Shown: positions 49,724 through 60,211 of the stretch, piece by piece
Position numbering within the stretch: position 1 is the stretch's first letter
How the letters are laid out: each line of letters starts with the position of its first letter
NCBI GenBank assembly: GCA_029946065.1
Contig: JAQSDU010000011.1
Location: 1-64,000 of the forward strand
Reading direction: 5' to 3'
DNA length: 64,000 bases
Origin: Flavobacterium sp.
Lineage (GTDB): Bacteria > Bacteroidota > Bacteroidia > Flavobacteriales > Flavobacteriaceae
Made by a program: the position numbers and the translations under genes
The notes under the pieces: model-generated
The model's database searches: none
Told to the model about the DNA's origin: nothing
What the model saw: only the letters and a program-made list of their open reading frames with translations

Positions 49724-50482
49724 ATGAAAAAATTAAGTTGCTTATTTTTCTTGCTAATTGGTATTGGCACATATGCCCAATCAGTTGTTCAAGCTGACAG
49801 TATTCAAAAAGTACCAGTTAAGAATCTAAAATTCAATAAAAAGCAATTAATCATTCCCTCGGTGTTTTTTGCTTATGGAATTGTAGCATTAGACAGCGAT
49901 TACCTCAAAGACTTAAATTTCGAAATTCGGGATGAATTGAAGGAAAGCATTGATGAAAAATTTACTATTGATGATATTTCCCAATATACACCGGCACTTT
50001 CAGTTTATGTGCTGAATAATATTGGTATTAAAGGCAAAAACAATTTAAAAGATAGATCCATAATTTTGGCGACTTCCTATATCATCATGTCCGGCACAAC
50101 GCTTGGTCTTAAATCATGGGCAAAAGTGGAACGACCTGATGGAAGTGCGAACAATTCATTTCCATCAGGCCATACTGCCACCGCTTTTTCGGGTGCAGAA
50201 TTTTTGTGGCAGGAATACAAAGATGTGAATATATGGTATGGTATTTCAGGCTATGTAGTTGCTACTGGCACAGGTTTTTTTAGGATATACAACGCAAGAC
50301 ACTGGCTTTCCGATGTTGTAATGGGAGCAGGAATAGGAATTTTAAGCACCAAAGTTGCCTATTGGATTTTTCCTTTTGTACAAAATAGAATCTTCAAGTC
50401 AAATAAAAATACGACTGCGGCAATTGCGCCTTTCTATAACGGAAAACAAATGGGTTTGGGTTTGATCATGAATCTGAAATAG
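49724..50482 (+). CDS. PAP2-family membrane phosphatase
   Basis: 252 residues from MKKLSCLFFLLIGIGTYAQS, a signal peptide. The frame from 49691 adds eleven poor residues. The PAP2 signature is intact: KSWAKVERPDG, then SFPSGHTATAFSGAEF with the catalytic His, and RIYNARHWLSDVVMGAGIG with the phospho-His and Asp. It acts on lipid phosphates (undecaprenyl pyrophosphate, phosphatidate or lipid A). It ends the long plus-strand run of stress genes. Confidence 0.87.
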   Translation: MKKLSCLFFLLIGIGTYAQSVVQADSIQKVPVKNLKFNKKQLIIPSVFFAYGIVALDSDYLKDLNFEIRDELKESIDEKFTIDDISQYTPALSVYVLNNIGIKGKNNLKDRSIILATSYIIMSGTTLGLKSWAKVERPDGSANNSFPSGHTATAFSGAEFLWQEYKDVNIWYGISGYVVATGTGFFRIYNARHWLSDVVMGAGIGILSTKVAYWIFPFVQNRIFKSNKNTTAAIAPFYNGKQMGLGLIMNLK

Positions 50483-50483
50483 G

Positions 50484-51206
50484 CTAATGTCTGTACTTTC
50501 GTTTAAGCTGTAATAAACGAAGTTTGATACTATCATATATTAGCGCCCATGCCAATGCTGCTACTCCAAACAACAAAACGTGCAATCCGATTGCTGAATA
50601 GAAAAAACCACCGACAATTCCGCCTATAAAAAAGAAACTAATAATCGTGAGCCTTAATTTTATAGAAGTAAAAAGCTTTTCTCTTGTTGGTATTTCCCGA
50701 TAAAAAAATAATTGAGAAAGTTCGATGCCCAAGTCGGTAAACAAACCGGTAAGATGGGTTGTTCTTACCGTAGCATTGGAAATTCTTGTGACAAGAGAAT
50801 TTTGAAGTCCCATAGCAAAAAGCAATATAAAAGCAATAAGGTTAGGGTTTTCTGAAATCCATTGCGTTCCAAATATTGCTACTGAAGTTAAAATGATTCC
50901 TTCAATTGCAGTGGGAATAGTATAGGTATGATTACTGTTTCTTTTTGAAATGTACTCTACTAAAAAACTTGATGAAAATGACCCAAGGAAAAAGAAAAAA
51001 ATATACAAAAAATAGATAAATCCCTGCCAGAAGTTGCGTTTGAATACATCTTCCACAAAAAAAGCAAAATGCCCGGTTACATTTGTAGTTAGCTTTTGGA
51101 TGGCCAAAAACCCCGCCACATTTACAATCCCTGCGACAAAAGAAAGCAATGACGCAATCTGCAGATTATGACTGGCGGTTCTTTTATTTCCTTGATGTGT
51201 GAACAT
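50484..51206 (-). CDS. YoaK/DUF1275 family membrane protein
   Basis: 240 residues, six predicted helices. The family pattern LSFVAGIVNVAGFLAIQ, HFAFFVEDVFKR, GLQNSLVTRISNATVRTTHLTG (in part) and FTDLGIELSQL is clear. The function is unknown. It is convergent with the PAP2 gene, one base apart. A palindrome lies 35 bases upstream. Confidence 0.8.
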   Translation of the reverse strand: MFTHQGNKRTASHNLQIASLLSFVAGIVNVAGFLAIQKLTTNVTGHFAFFVEDVFKRNFWQGFIYFLYIFFFFLGSFSSSFLVEYISKRNSNHTYTIPTAIEGIILTSVAIFGTQWISENPNLIAFILLFAMGLQNSLVTRISNATVRTTHLTGLFTDLGIELSQLFFYREIPTREKLFTSIKLRLTIISFFFIGGIVGGFFYSAIGLHVLLFGVAALAWALIYDSIKLRLLQLKRKYRH

Positions 51207-51691
51207 TAGATTTTTAAATATAAGCAGCGCATGTGATTTGGCGACAATATCGTGTCGCTAAGTTACCATTTATATAAGTAAAATAGGGTAAATATTTGAA
51301 GTTCATCTTGTTTCCTAATTTTTCATTCGAAATGGTAGGCGCTTTTTGATATAATTAATATTAATGACAGATTATTTAGGTATTCGCAACAAATAGCGGT
51401 AACTTTCAAGAACATTCGTGGCTGTTAAAAAAATAAGCCAATTTATTGCAGAAAAAGCAAATCATAGATAATGTAGTTTTAGAGATAGCCAATCAGTACT
51501 ACATTACCGTCCCGACTAATCACCCCGACAAAATTAACACCAACAGGATCTGTTAGTTGCATAAAAATGTGACTAAAAAACTTGTATTTGTTTGTAAAAA
51601 AAGCTTCTAAATAAGAAGAAAAAAATAAAAAATAAAATGTCCGTCAAGCAGCAAATCAAATGTTGCGCTTATAACCTACTAAAATGAAATT
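51207..51691. other. intergenic region before the CheB-CheR kinase
   Basis: 485 bases, AT-rich, no coding frame of note. It contains the palindrome at 51241-51258. TATTTGTTTG near 51585 may be part of a promoter for the kinase gene. A GTGTC followed by CATTT (51253, 51275) recalls the dyad promoters, but spacing and dyad symmetry do not match. Confidence 0.45.
51241..51258. promoter_or_regulatory. palindromic operator candidate upstream of DUF1275 gene
   Basis: GCGACA-ATATCG-TGTCGC, an exact 6-bp-arm inverted repeat, 35 bases upstream of the DUF1275 start. Confidence 0.5.
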
Positions 51692-54600
51692 ATGGAAGAA
51701 CCAAGTTATATTATTGCCATTGGAGCATCTGCAGGAGGGATGGAGGAAATCAATACGTTTTTTGAACATACACCCCTTGATGGTGTCGCATACATAATCG
51801 TACAGCATTTGTCTGCAGATTTCAAAAGTAGGATGGTCGAGCTTTTGTCAAAACACAGTAAACTTATTGTAAAAGAAGCGACAGAAGGTATGGCTGTTTG
51901 TGTTAATATGGTGTATCTCATTCCTAACAATAAGTTTATGACCATCAGCGATAACAAACTCTACTTGACTGATAAAAGCAAAATGCAAGGGCCACACCTC
52001 ACGATAAACACCTTTTTTAACTCGTTGGCCGCTTTTAATGGTAAAAAAGCAATTGGAATTATACTGTCAGGGCTTGGATCAGACGGCACTCAAGGCATAA
52101 AAGCCATCAAAGAAGCAGGAGGGATGATCATTGCCAGAAATCCTGAAACAACAGAATTTAGTAGCATGCCCGCCCACGCCATTGCTACTGATATGGTCGA
52201 TTATATTCTTGAGCCACAATTTATGCCCAGAACAATCGAATCGTATGTAAAACACAATAACGCAATTCAGGACGATCAAAAAAATGACGAAAAAGCCATA
52301 GCGTTAATAGTCGATTATATTCGGGAAAAATTGCCGTTTGATTTCTCAGATTATAAAATGACAACCATAATCCGAAGAACAAAAAGAAGAGCAGCCGCTT
52401 TGAACATATACAGTCTAGACAAATATTTAGAATTATTGAAAGAGGCCCCGGATGAAGCAAAGACACTGTCAAAAGACTTTCTGATAAGTGTAACGGCATT
52501 TTTTAGGGATGTCGATGCTTTTGAATTAATCAGAAAAAACGTATTTCCACAAATATTAGAAAAACTGCAACCGCATGAAGAAATTAAAATATGGGTAGCG
52601 GGTTGCGCAACAGGTGAAGAAGCCTATTCGTTGGCCATTGTGCTAAAAGAAATGCTTATCGGAAAATATAAGGATACAATCGTGAAAATTTTCGCCACAG
52701 ATATTGATTCCGAAGCACTAATTTATGCCGGAAAAGGTGCTTATAGCACTGATAGAATTAAAAACATATCCAAAAGCCATATTGATAAATATTTTGATAA
52801 AAAAGGAAATATTTATATCGTTAGACCAGAAATCCGCAAAATGCTCATATTTGCCCAGCACGATCTGGTCAAGAATCCACCTTATTGCAACATGCATTTG
52901 ATCAGTTGTCGCAACTTATTGATTTATATGGCGCCGGTATTGCAAAAGAAAGTCTATGCGATGTTATTATTTGGCCTCAGAACAAATGGGTATTTATTTT
53001 TGGGATCAAGCGAAAATCCGCTAGCGATTATGGAAAGCTTAGAAGTCGTCAATAAAAAATGGCGAATATACAAAAGTCTAAAAAACAAACGCAGTGTCAC
53101 TTTTGAAACATTTGCACTACCGGAAATGCTCGATATAGGGAATAAGGCTGCTGTTAGCAAAGCCGATACTGCAAAATATTTACAAAATTCGTTAACAGAA
53201 AATGTCAATATGGCTTTGGCCAATGCAATGGATTTTCTTGCTATCTGTGTTGATCAGGAAAATACTGTTATCAAGTCTTACGGCAATACCTCAAAATACC
53301 TGATACAACAAAATTTCAATACCAATTTGGTCGAACTACTTCCCAAATCGCTTGCAGTTGCCTATAATGCGCTGAGTAAAGAAGTTTTTAGAATCAATAA
53401 AAGTGCCAACGTAAAAGGCATTCTCGTCAAACAAAACAGTGTAATGATGGAAGTAAGCCTCAACGTAAGTCCGGTATTATTGGAAAGCGGACACAAAGGA
53501 CTTATTGCGGTTTTTCACGACGAAAATGCATTACAATCCGAAAGAACAGCATATCCTGACTTCGACGAAAAAGAATACCATAGCAGGTATACGGATAGCA
53601 TGGAGGAAGAATTAAAGCAGGTAAAAAAAGAATTGGTAGCCTCTTATGATAAATTAGATGCCTCGAACGAAAACATGCAGTCCTTTAACGAAGAGCTTAT
53701 TTCTGCAAATGAAGAAATGCAAAGCACCAATGAAGAAATGCAGTCTGTTAACGAAGAATTGCATACCATTAATGCCGATTACCAATTAAAAAATAAAGAA
53801 TTACTAGAAATCAACGACGATCTTAACAATTACTTTCGCAGCAATATCAATGGACAGCTTTTTATAGACAATGAAATGAGGTTGATGAAATTTTCACCGG
53901 GCGCAGTCAAGCACATCAATTTGCTCGATACCGATATCGGAAGACCTATCAACCATATTTCAACCAATATTAAATTTGAAACCATCATTGCCGATACAAA
54001 ATTGGTGCTCGAAAAAGGCATCATCATCAGTAAAGAAATTGAAGCTGCCAATGGCAAATGGTACCAAGTCATGATAATGCCTTATCTACAAGCCAGTCAT
54101 AGGAATAACGGCGCCATCATTACGTTCAATGAGATTACTGAACTCAAAGAAATGCAAGCCGAGTTAAAAAACAAAAATCAAAGTCTGATGCGCATCAATG
54201 CCGATTTGGACAACTTTGTGCATGCCGCTTCGCACGACCTTCTTGCGCCATTGGGAAATATTGAAGCCAGCATTACTATTTTGAACGAATTGCAAATGGA
54301 AGACCCTAATCTTTCCGAATTTCTGTCGGTCATCAATAGTTCGATCACTAATTTTCGATCCCTTATTATCGATATTGCCACCATCGCAAAAGTGGAAAGC
54401 GACATGGTTGCAGTCGAAGCGATCAACATAAACGAAATCATAGACAACATCGAATGGAGTCTCAAGGATAAGATTTTGACATCGGGAGCAAAAATCACAA
54501 GAGATTTTAATGCTGCTGAGATTCATTTTTCGAAGAAAAATATGCGGAGTATTTTGTACAACTTGATTTCAAATGCCATAAAATTTTGTACCAATAAGCC

Positions 54601-54877
54601 TCCAGAAATTAACATCAGTACCTATAACGAAGGCGATGCTTATGTTATTACCATACAAGATAACGGCATAGGGATACCTGCGAAAGAAATTGATAAAATT
54701 TTTGAAATATACGGAAGGCTGCACCAAGATATCGATGGCAGTGGCATAGGCCTTTATCTTGCTAAAAAAATAGTTAATGCCGCTGGTGGAAGCATGATTG
54801 TAGAGAGCGAGTTTGGTCATGGGTCAAAATTTATCATTCATATTGACACCAAACGCATGACTGAGATAATTTTATGA
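51692..54877 (+). CDS. CheB-CheR-PAS-histidine kinase fusion
   Basis: 1061 residues. CheB methylesterase domain (residues 1-190, active Ser13 in [11 protein letters not shown], with [15 protein letters not shown]). CheR methyltransferase domain (about 205-470: [16 protein letters not shown] and [15 protein letters not shown] for SAM). A PAS-like segment, a coiled coil of N-E-E-L/M-Q-S heptads (about 660-710), a second PAS, then HisKA with phospho-His in [15 protein letters not shown] and the ATPase ([23 protein letters not shown]). It is soluble and lacks a receiver. Likely a stress sensor rather than chemotaxis, as no che genes are near. Confidence 0.9.
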   Translation: MEEPSYIIAIGASAGGMEEINTFFEHTPLDGVAYIIVQHLSADFKSRMVELLSKHSKLIVKEATEGMAVCVNMVYLIPNNKFMTISDNKLYLTDKSKMQGPHLTINTFFNSLAAFNGKKAIGIILSGLGSDGTQGIKAIKEAGGMIIARNPETTEFSSMPAHAIATDMVDYILEPQFMPRTIESYVKHNNAIQDDQKNDEKAIALIVDYIREKLPFDFSDYKMTTIIRRTKRRAAALNIYSLDKYLELLKEAPDEAKTLSKDFLISVTAFFRDVDAFELIRKNVFPQILEKLQPHEEIKIWVAGCATGEEAYSLAIVLKEMLIGKYKDTIVKIFATDIDSEALIYAGKGAYSTDRIKNISKSHIDKYFDKKGNIYIVRPEIRKMLIFAQHDLVKNPPYCNMHLISCRNLLIYMAPVLQKKVYAMLLFGLRTNGYLFLGSSENPLAIMESLEVVNKKWRIYKSLKNKRSVTFETFALPEMLDIGNKAAVSKADTAKYLQNSLTENVNMALANAMDFLAICVDQENTVIKSYGNTSKYLIQQNFNTNLVELLPKSLAVAYNALSKEVFRINKSANVKGILVKQNSVMMEVSLNVSPVLLESGHKGLIAVFHDENALQSERTAYPDFDEKEYHSRYTDSMEEELKQVKKELVASYDKLDASNENMQSFNEELISANEEMQSTNEEMQSVNEELHTINADYQLKNKELLEINDDLNNYFRSNINGQLFIDNEMRLMKFSPGAVKHINLLDTDIGRPINHISTNIKFETIIADTKLVLEKGIIISKEIEAANGKWYQVMIMPYLQASHRNNGAIITFNEITELKEMQAELKNKNQSLMRINADLDNFVHAASHDLLAPLGNIEASITILNELQMEDPNLSEFLSVINSSITNFRSLIIDIATIAKVESDMVAVEAININEIIDNIEWSLKDKILTSGAKITRDFNAAEIHFSKKNMRSILYNLISNAIKFCTNKPPEINISTYNEGDAYVITIQDNGIGIPAKEIDKIFEIYGRLHQDIDGSGIGLYLAKKIVNAAGGSMIVESEFGHGSKFIIHIDTKRMTEIIL

Positions 54878-54919
54878 TGATGCCAAATCAGAATAACGGT
54901 TGACTAAAAACAACAAATA

Positions 54920-56950
54920 ATGTATAGCAAAAAGCAGAATTCCGTTTCTCAAGCTGGCACTTTATCCAAAATCATAGGTGACAAAGATTGGAGCACAACG
55001 GCTATAGGTCCAATTGAAACATGGCCTTTAAGTCTGCGCTCGACATTAGGCATCATGCTCAATTCGAAATTTCCTATGTTGCTGTTTTGGGGACATGAAC
55101 TGACTTGTTTTTACAATGATGCTTGTTATAAAGGAATGGGTATCTCCGGAAAGCACGCTGATATACTTGGAAAATCTGGCGCCGAAGTGCTCCCAGAAAT
55201 TTGGCATATCATCTTGCCAATTATCGACAAATTGCACTTGACCACCGAAGCGTCGTGGCATGAAGACCAATGGCTTCCCATTATAAGAAATGGCAAGTTG
55301 GAAGATACCTATTGGACTTCCAGTTACAGCCCTGTTAATGACGAATCAGGAAAATTTGAAGGCATTCTTGTAACGTTAAACGACGTAACTGAAAAAGTTG
55401 AGGCGCATAAAAAAATGGAAGATGCTGAAGAGCGATCTAGACTTGCCGCAGAAATTGCCGAGATTGCTACTTGGGATTTGGATCTGCAAACACATGAAAT
55501 GATCCATTCAGAAAGTCTTGCCAATATTTTTGGTCACAAAAAAGATGTAAAACTCACAAACGCCGATGTCATGAGCCAAATACATCCAGACGACCTTGCG
55601 AATGTTGTTGAAAAAGCTTTCGAATTGGCTATGCAAACACGGATCTATAAATATGAGGCCAGAATTACAAAAAAAAATGGTGAACCAGGATGGATAAGAT
55701 CACACGGGAAAATTTTCTTTGATGCCAACAACGAACCGCTAAAGATAGTAGGCACGCTTATAGATATTACCGAGGAACGCAATCGTAGTGAAATTTTAAT
55801 GGAGAATGAATTAAAATTCAGACTTCTTGCCGATTCAATGCCGCAATTGATATGGACGGCTGACCCATTTGGCAATTTAAATTATTATAACGGTTCTGTT
55901 TTTACTTATGCGGGATTGTCAAGGTTTCATGGCGAGAAAGGCGAATGGCTTGGCCTCGTGCATTCAAAAGAAAGTGAAGAATATGTACATGAATGGCGCA
56001 ACGCTATGGCTACAGGTAATGATTTCTTATTGGAACACCGTTTGCGAAAACATGACGGGCAATACCGCTGGCATCTGAGTCGTGCGATTGCACAGAAAGA
56101 TAGCGATGGGAAAATCCAAATGTGGGTAGGAACAAGTACCGATATCCAGCAGCAAAAAACTTTTACAGACGAATTGGAAAAACAAGTAAGAAAACGAACT
56201 TTAGAACTAAAAAACAATAATATTGAATTGATAAAGATGAATATTGAATTGCAGTCTTTTGTGTATGTTTCGAGCCATGATTTGCAGGAACCATTACGCA
56301 AAATACAAACGTTTATAAGCCGGATTTATGATAGCGAAGAAATTAAACTTCCCAAAAACACAACGGTATATTTCGACAGGATTAATGAAGCAGCCAAGCG
56401 GATGCAATCATTGATACAAGATTTGTTGGCCTACTCCAGAACAAATTTAGCTGATAATGTATTTGTCCTTACCGATTTGCAAATGCTAGCAGAACAAGTT
56501 AGAGAAGATTATAGCGAAATCATTCGGGAGACAAATGCCACGGTAGAAATATCCGGTTTGTTTGCGCTAAAGGTAATTACGTTTCAATTCCGACAGCTTT
56601 TAAACAATCTGATAGGAAATGCCCTGAAATTTACGAGACCAGGTGTGACGCCGCAGGTCATCATAACAGGAAATCGTATAAAAGGTCAGGATATTAAAAA
56701 TTTAGGATTAAACCCTAAGCTAACCTATTGCCATATTAGTATTGCTGATAATGGTATCGGTTTTAGTATGGAATATAGTGATAAAATTTTCGAAGTGTTT
56801 CAGCGATTGCATAGCAAAGAAGAATACTCCGGCACAGGCATAGGCCTTGCAATTGTAAAAAAAATTGTCGACAATCACAAGGGCATAATCGTTGGTTCGA
56901 GTATTGCTAATAAAGGAGCAATTTTTAATATCTATATTCCTGAAATATAG
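54920..56950 (+). CDS. multi-PAS sensor histidine kinase
   Basis: 676 residues, soluble. Three PAS segments: TAIGPIETWPLSLRSTLGIM at the N-terminus, a PAS_3 type (IFGHKKDVKLTNADVMSQIH, then PGWIRSHGKIFFD), and another starting LLADSMPQLIWTADPFGNLN. HisKA carries phospho-His in FVYVSSHDLQEPLRKIQT, and the ATPase has NLIGNALKFTR, ADNGIGF and GTGIGLAIVKKI. It starts 43 bases after the CheB-CheR kinase, so the two may act together. No response regulator is encoded next to them. Confidence 0.88.
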   Translation: MYSKKQNSVSQAGTLSKIIGDKDWSTTAIGPIETWPLSLRSTLGIMLNSKFPMLLFWGHELTCFYNDACYKGMGISGKHADILGKSGAEVLPEIWHIILPIIDKLHLTTEASWHEDQWLPIIRNGKLEDTYWTSSYSPVNDESGKFEGILVTLNDVTEKVEAHKKMEDAEERSRLAAEIAEIATWDLDLQTHEMIHSESLANIFGHKKDVKLTNADVMSQIHPDDLANVVEKAFELAMQTRIYKYEARITKKNGEPGWIRSHGKIFFDANNEPLKIVGTLIDITEERNRSEILMENELKFRLLADSMPQLIWTADPFGNLNYYNGSVFTYAGLSRFHGEKGEWLGLVHSKESEEYVHEWRNAMATGNDFLLEHRLRKHDGQYRWHLSRAIAQKDSDGKIQMWVGTSTDIQQQKTFTDELEKQVRKRTLELKNNNIELIKMNIELQSFVYVSSHDLQEPLRKIQTFISRIYDSEEIKLPKNTTVYFDRINEAAKRMQSLIQDLLAYSRTNLADNVFVLTDLQMLAEQVREDYSEIIRETNATVEISGLFALKVITFQFRQLLNNLIGNALKFTRPGVTPQVIITGNRIKGQDIKNLGLNPKLTYCHISIADNGIGFSMEYSDKIFEVFQRLHSKEEYSGTGIGLAIVKKIVDNHKGIIVGSSIANKGAIFNIYIPEI

Positions 56951-57026
56951 ACTATTTAAACATTTATATGAAGTTATGGTTTATATTAAAAAAAAATTAC
57001 CAACTCTTTTTGACGGTGCTACCATA

Positions 57027-57482
57027 TCAATGCATCAACGGTTTTCCATCATCTTCATGCTTGTTGTCAAAACCATATCGTATTGCCGCTTCAAGGACTT
57101 CAATATTTATCTCTTTTAACGTTTTGAACTTAACGCAGTAACCTGTCACGCTTGCCTTACCTATTATTTCGCTATACGTTTTGGACAAGTATGTTTTATC
57201 ATCGATGCCAAGAATATAAATAGAAATTCCGGTTTTGTTCGCACTCATTCCAATTTGATAAAACGCTCTGGTTGTTCCATCAGCATATATTATGTTGTAA
57301 AGGCCATAGCCGATATTCGGATTAGAAACAACTTTATCATCGCTATTTTTCCCATCCAAAAACCATAACTTACAAGACGGCTTTATTTCAAGAATGATAC
57401 GGTGTAACGCTTCCATGTCGCTAGATTTTGGTTCAGGCTGACTGGCAATATATGTTTTGATTTCTTCTTGTATGTCCATCAA
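57027..57482 (-). CDS. DUF1801 family protein
   Basis: 151 residues. The N-terminal IKTYIASQPEPKSSDMEALHRIILEI and KPSCKLWFLDG are typical of DUF1801 (YdhG-like, iron-binding-fold related). FYQIGMSANKTGISIYILG follows. Cytoplasmic, function unknown. It is convergent with the multi-PAS kinase. Monocistronic as far as visible. Confidence 0.78.
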   Translation of the reverse strand: MMDIQEEIKTYIASQPEPKSSDMEALHRIILEIKPSCKLWFLDGKNSDDKVVSNPNIGYGLYNIIYADGTTRAFYQIGMSANKTGISIYILGIDDKTYLSKTYSEIIGKASVTGYCVKFKTLKEINIEVLEAAIRYGFDNKHEDDGKPLMH

Positions 57483-57586
57483 AAATATTAAAATTAAAAG
57501 TTAATTTATTGGCGTTGTAAACGTACCGTTACTACAAAAATCAAGAAGAAAATTAAACCTCAAAAAAAACATTTAGGGATAATACC

Positions 57587-57958
57587 TTATTTTATGATAT
57601 CGCGCAAAACAGCCTTGTCTTCATAGTTAACAACTTCAAGCGTAACAGGCATGCCTTTCGCATTTTGTCCTTCGATGAAGTAAAGTTTACCGCTGCCAAC
57701 TTTTATATTGCTTTTGCCAAAGTCAACGTCGCCGTAAGTAAGAATTTTACGTATGTCGGCAGTGTCGATTAGTTTTTCATCCAGCTTTTTCTCTGCAATA
57801 GGAGAATAGCCAAAAGGCTTCGTGCGGATACTTTTAAGGACACGCGCATTCGGAAAATAACTGCAACTGGTATCTTTTCCGTTAAGAATCCAAAAAAGAA
57901 AAACCATACCGATGGCAAAACCGGAAAGATAATAAGCGAGGCGCTGGTAGAATTTCAT
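57587..57958 (-). CDS. DUF4258 protein with N-terminal anchor
   Basis: 123 residues. One N-terminal transmembrane helix (YYLSGFAIGMVFLFWIL, about residues 8-24) and a DUF4258-like domain: KKLDEKLIDTADIRKILTYG, GKLYFIEGQ and PVTLEVVN. DUF4258 is related to small toxin-like folds, but the membrane anchor and lack of a partner argue for a housekeeping role here. 37 bases downstream of ald on the same strand, so probably co-transcribed. Confidence 0.72.
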   Translation of the reverse strand: MKFYQRLAYYLSGFAIGMVFLFWILNGKDTSCSYFPNARVLKSIRTKPFGYSPIAEKKLDEKLIDTADIRKILTYGDVDFGKSNIKVGSGKLYFIEGQNAKGMPVTLEVVNYEDKAVLRDIIK

Positions 57959-57995
57959 TGTAAACGAATTTTCGCCAAAGGTAACGATTCACCCA

Positions 57996-59189
57996 TTAAA
58001 ACACAATTAAATTGAGGTCGCTATTAGGAATCCCGAACCATTCGCCTATAGCTTTGTTGGTAAGTATACCGTGGTAGAAATAAACCCCGTGCTTAAGGCC
58101 ATTGTTAACCCGAATGGCACTTTCTATACCACCGTCTTCTGCAATTTGCAAAAGGTAAGGCGTTAAAATATTACTGATAGAAAGAGATGCCGTTTTGGAG
58201 TATCGAGACGGAATATTGGGAACGCAATAGTGAATGACGTTGTGTTTTACGAATGTTGGTTTTTCATGCGTAGTAACTTCAGAGGTTTCGAAGCAACCGC
58301 CGGTATCGATGCTGACATCTACGATTACTGCACCTTTTTTCATGTGTTCAACCATACCTTCTGAGACAACCACCGGACAACGATCTTTGCCGCGCATCGC
58401 ACCAATGACAACATCACAGCGACGAAGCGCTTTTAACAATGCTTTAGGTTGTATCGTAGAAGTAAAAATACGTTGGTTTAGGTGTTGCTGCAATCTCCTT
58501 AGTTTGGTGATCGAATTGTCGAATACCTTTACATTAGCGCCCAATCCGATAGCGGTTTTGGCGGCGAATTCGCCTACTGTACCGGCACCTAAAATCACAA
58601 CGTCGGTAGGAGGAACGCCAGTGATATTGCCGAATAGCAATCCTTTTCCAAATTGATTGTTAATCATAAGTTCCGCCGCGATCAGCACCGAGGCCGTGCC
58701 TGCAATTTCACTGAGTGATTTCACGGCAGGATAGGAACCGTCGTCGTCTTTAATGAATTCGAAAGCAAGAGCTGTGATTTTCTTTTTGTGCAAAGCGTCA
58801 AAATAGGGTGCCTTGCGGGTCTTGAGTTGTATGGCCGAAATCAGAATGGTTTGTGGGCTGATCATCTCGATTTCTTCGATTGTTGGTGGCTCGACTTTGA
58901 GCAGCATCGGGCAACTGAATACTTTTTTAGTGTCGGCAGTGATTTCGGCTCCGGCATCGCTGTATTCTTTGTCGGAATAAGAGGCACTTTGTCCGGCTCC
59001 AGATTCAACCATAACGCGGTGACCGTGAGAGGTAAGCGAATTCACAGCATCCGGTGTCAGACAGATGCGTCTTTCCTGAAAACAGGTTTCTTTCGGGATG
59101 CCAATGAAAAGTTCGCTTTTGTGGCGGGCTATCTCGAGTTTTTCTTCTTGTGGAAGCAGTTGCTGTTTGGTAAACGGAGTGAGTGACAT
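57996..59189 (-). CDS. ald: alanine dehydrogenase
   Basis: 397 residues. The N-terminal AlaDh/PNT substrate domain (IGIPKETCFQERRICLTPDA with the pyruvate-binding Arg and Lys, and MVESGAGQSASYSD) and the NAD domain (VVILGAGTVGEFAAKTAIGLG near residue 217) are present. It interconverts L-alanine with pyruvate, ammonia and NADH. Longer than Bacillus Ald by about 25 N-terminal residues, as is common in Bacteroidota. A minus-strand TAACTTTG near 59331 could be its -7 box. Confidence 0.88.
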   Translation of the reverse strand: MSLTPFTKQQLLPQEEKLEIARHKSELFIGIPKETCFQERRICLTPDAVNSLTSHGHRVMVESGAGQSASYSDKEYSDAGAEITADTKKVFSCPMLLKVEPPTIEEIEMISPQTILISAIQLKTRKAPYFDALHKKKITALAFEFIKDDDGSYPAVKSLSEIAGTASVLIAAELMINNQFGKGLLFGNITGVPPTDVVILGAGTVGEFAAKTAIGLGANVKVFDNSITKLRRLQQHLNQRIFTSTIQPKALLKALRRCDVVIGAMRGKDRCPVVVSEGMVEHMKKGAVIVDVSIDTGGCFETSEVTTHEKPTFVKHNVIHYCVPNIPSRYSKTASLSISNILTPYLLQIAEDGGIESAIRVNNGLKHGVYFYHGILTNKAIGEWFGIPNSDLNLIVF

Positions 59190-59486
59190 ATTTAGGTTGC
59201 TGTGAAATATTGGTCTAAGTTATGAAAAAGGTTTGAAAAGGGAAAGTTTAAATTTTAAAGTCATATTGCTGTTTTTTACTTAGCCGTTACAATACAGTAT
59301 AATCACTATCAAAAAGTGCAAGCAAATTATGCCAAAGTTATGATTCAAACAGCAGCGCTCCTTTGTGGATGGGTTGGGATAAAAAATCATTAATTATAAT
59401 TTTGTAAGATTAAACAGTAATTTCATAAGATCATTTCATGAGTATCGGGTAATTTTACATCATACTAATTATCAAAATATTATACC

Positions 59487-59945
59487 ATGAAAAAGTTATC
59501 AATAATCCTAATGACAGCAATTATTTTTGCCTCTTGTAAAAATAAGGCTGGAGAAGCTGGTGTTACAGAAACATCAAAACAAGAAACAATTGACTCAATG
59601 AATGTTGTATTGGCAGCGCAAAAAGCTGAAATTGCCAAACAAAAATCAATTGATTCTATGCAGACAATTGTCGCAGTACAACAGTCTAAAACCAAGGTAG
59701 TCACCTCCTCAGGCAACGGAAGTACAACAACCACAACAACCACAACTAAGAAAAAGGGGTGGAGTGCCACAGCAAAAGGGGCATTAATAGGCGCTGGAGC
59801 AGGTGCTATCACCGGAGCTGTGGTTTCTAAAAAGAAAGCTCAGGGTGCTCTAATTGGCGGACTTGCTGGCGCTGCAGTAGGAGCAGGTACAGGTGCTATC
59901 ATTGACGGCAATGCTAAGAAAAAAGAAGCCGCTGCAAATCAATAA
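59487..59945 (+). CDS. glycine-zipper lipoprotein (YMGG-like)
   Basis: 152 residues. Lipoprotein signal with MTAIIFASC; a charged helix (IDSMNVVLAAQKAEIAKQK and a near repeat); a Thr run; then a glycine zipper KGALIGAGAGAITGAVVSKK followed by a second, GALIGGLAGAAVGAGTGAII. Such proteins sit in the outer membrane or envelope. The zipper helices can insert in membranes. It is monocistronic with its own terminator. Confidence 0.82.
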   Translation: MKKLSIILMTAIIFASCKNKAGEAGVTETSKQETIDSMNVVLAAQKAEIAKQKSIDSMQTIVAVQQSKTKVVTSSGNGSTTTTTTTTKKKGWSATAKGALIGAGAGAITGAVVSKKKAQGALIGGLAGAAVGAGTGAIIDGNAKKKEAAANQ

Positions 59946-59974
59946 TATATGTAATTTCAATAAGCAAAAATATT

Positions 59975-60006
59975 AAACCGAATCGTGAAAATGATTCGGT
60001 TTTTTT
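59975..60006 (+). terminator. terminator after glycine-zipper gene
   Basis: AAACCGAATC and GATTCGGTTT arms, 8-base loop, then T run. It begins 30 bases after the stop. Confidence 0.88.
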
Positions 60007-60173
60007 GTTTAAAACCTTTGGATACATCAAATTGTGCTGTGACGCTTGATAGCAAAAACAGCTTCTTACGAATATTCAATTTTAGCAACGTTACAAAAAG
60101 AGCCATAAAATTTTAACGCTCAATATTTTATGCTTTTCGTCATGCTGTAAGTGACGAAAATTGCAAAAAAATA

Positions 60174-60204
60174 TTGTCTGAAAAATAAAATTACCGTAAG
60201 TTTA
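60174..60204 (+). promoter_or_regulatory. tRNA-Val(GAC) promoter
   Basis: TTG at 60174, 20 bases, then TAAGTTTA at 60197-60204, a near match to TAnnTTTG, eight bases before the tRNA. Confidence 0.55.
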
Positions 60205-60211
60205 CCAAGTA

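Noticed and set aside
51253..51300. Dyad promoter in front of the CheB-CheR kinase
   Set aside because: GTGTC...GTTAC, CATTT and a TTTG box occur here, but with different half-site spacing and different gaps, and the gene start is about 400 bases away.
57587..57958. DUF4258 protein as a toxin of a toxin-antitoxin pair
   Set aside because: It has a membrane anchor, no partner gene, and lies in operon distance of alanine dehydrogenase.
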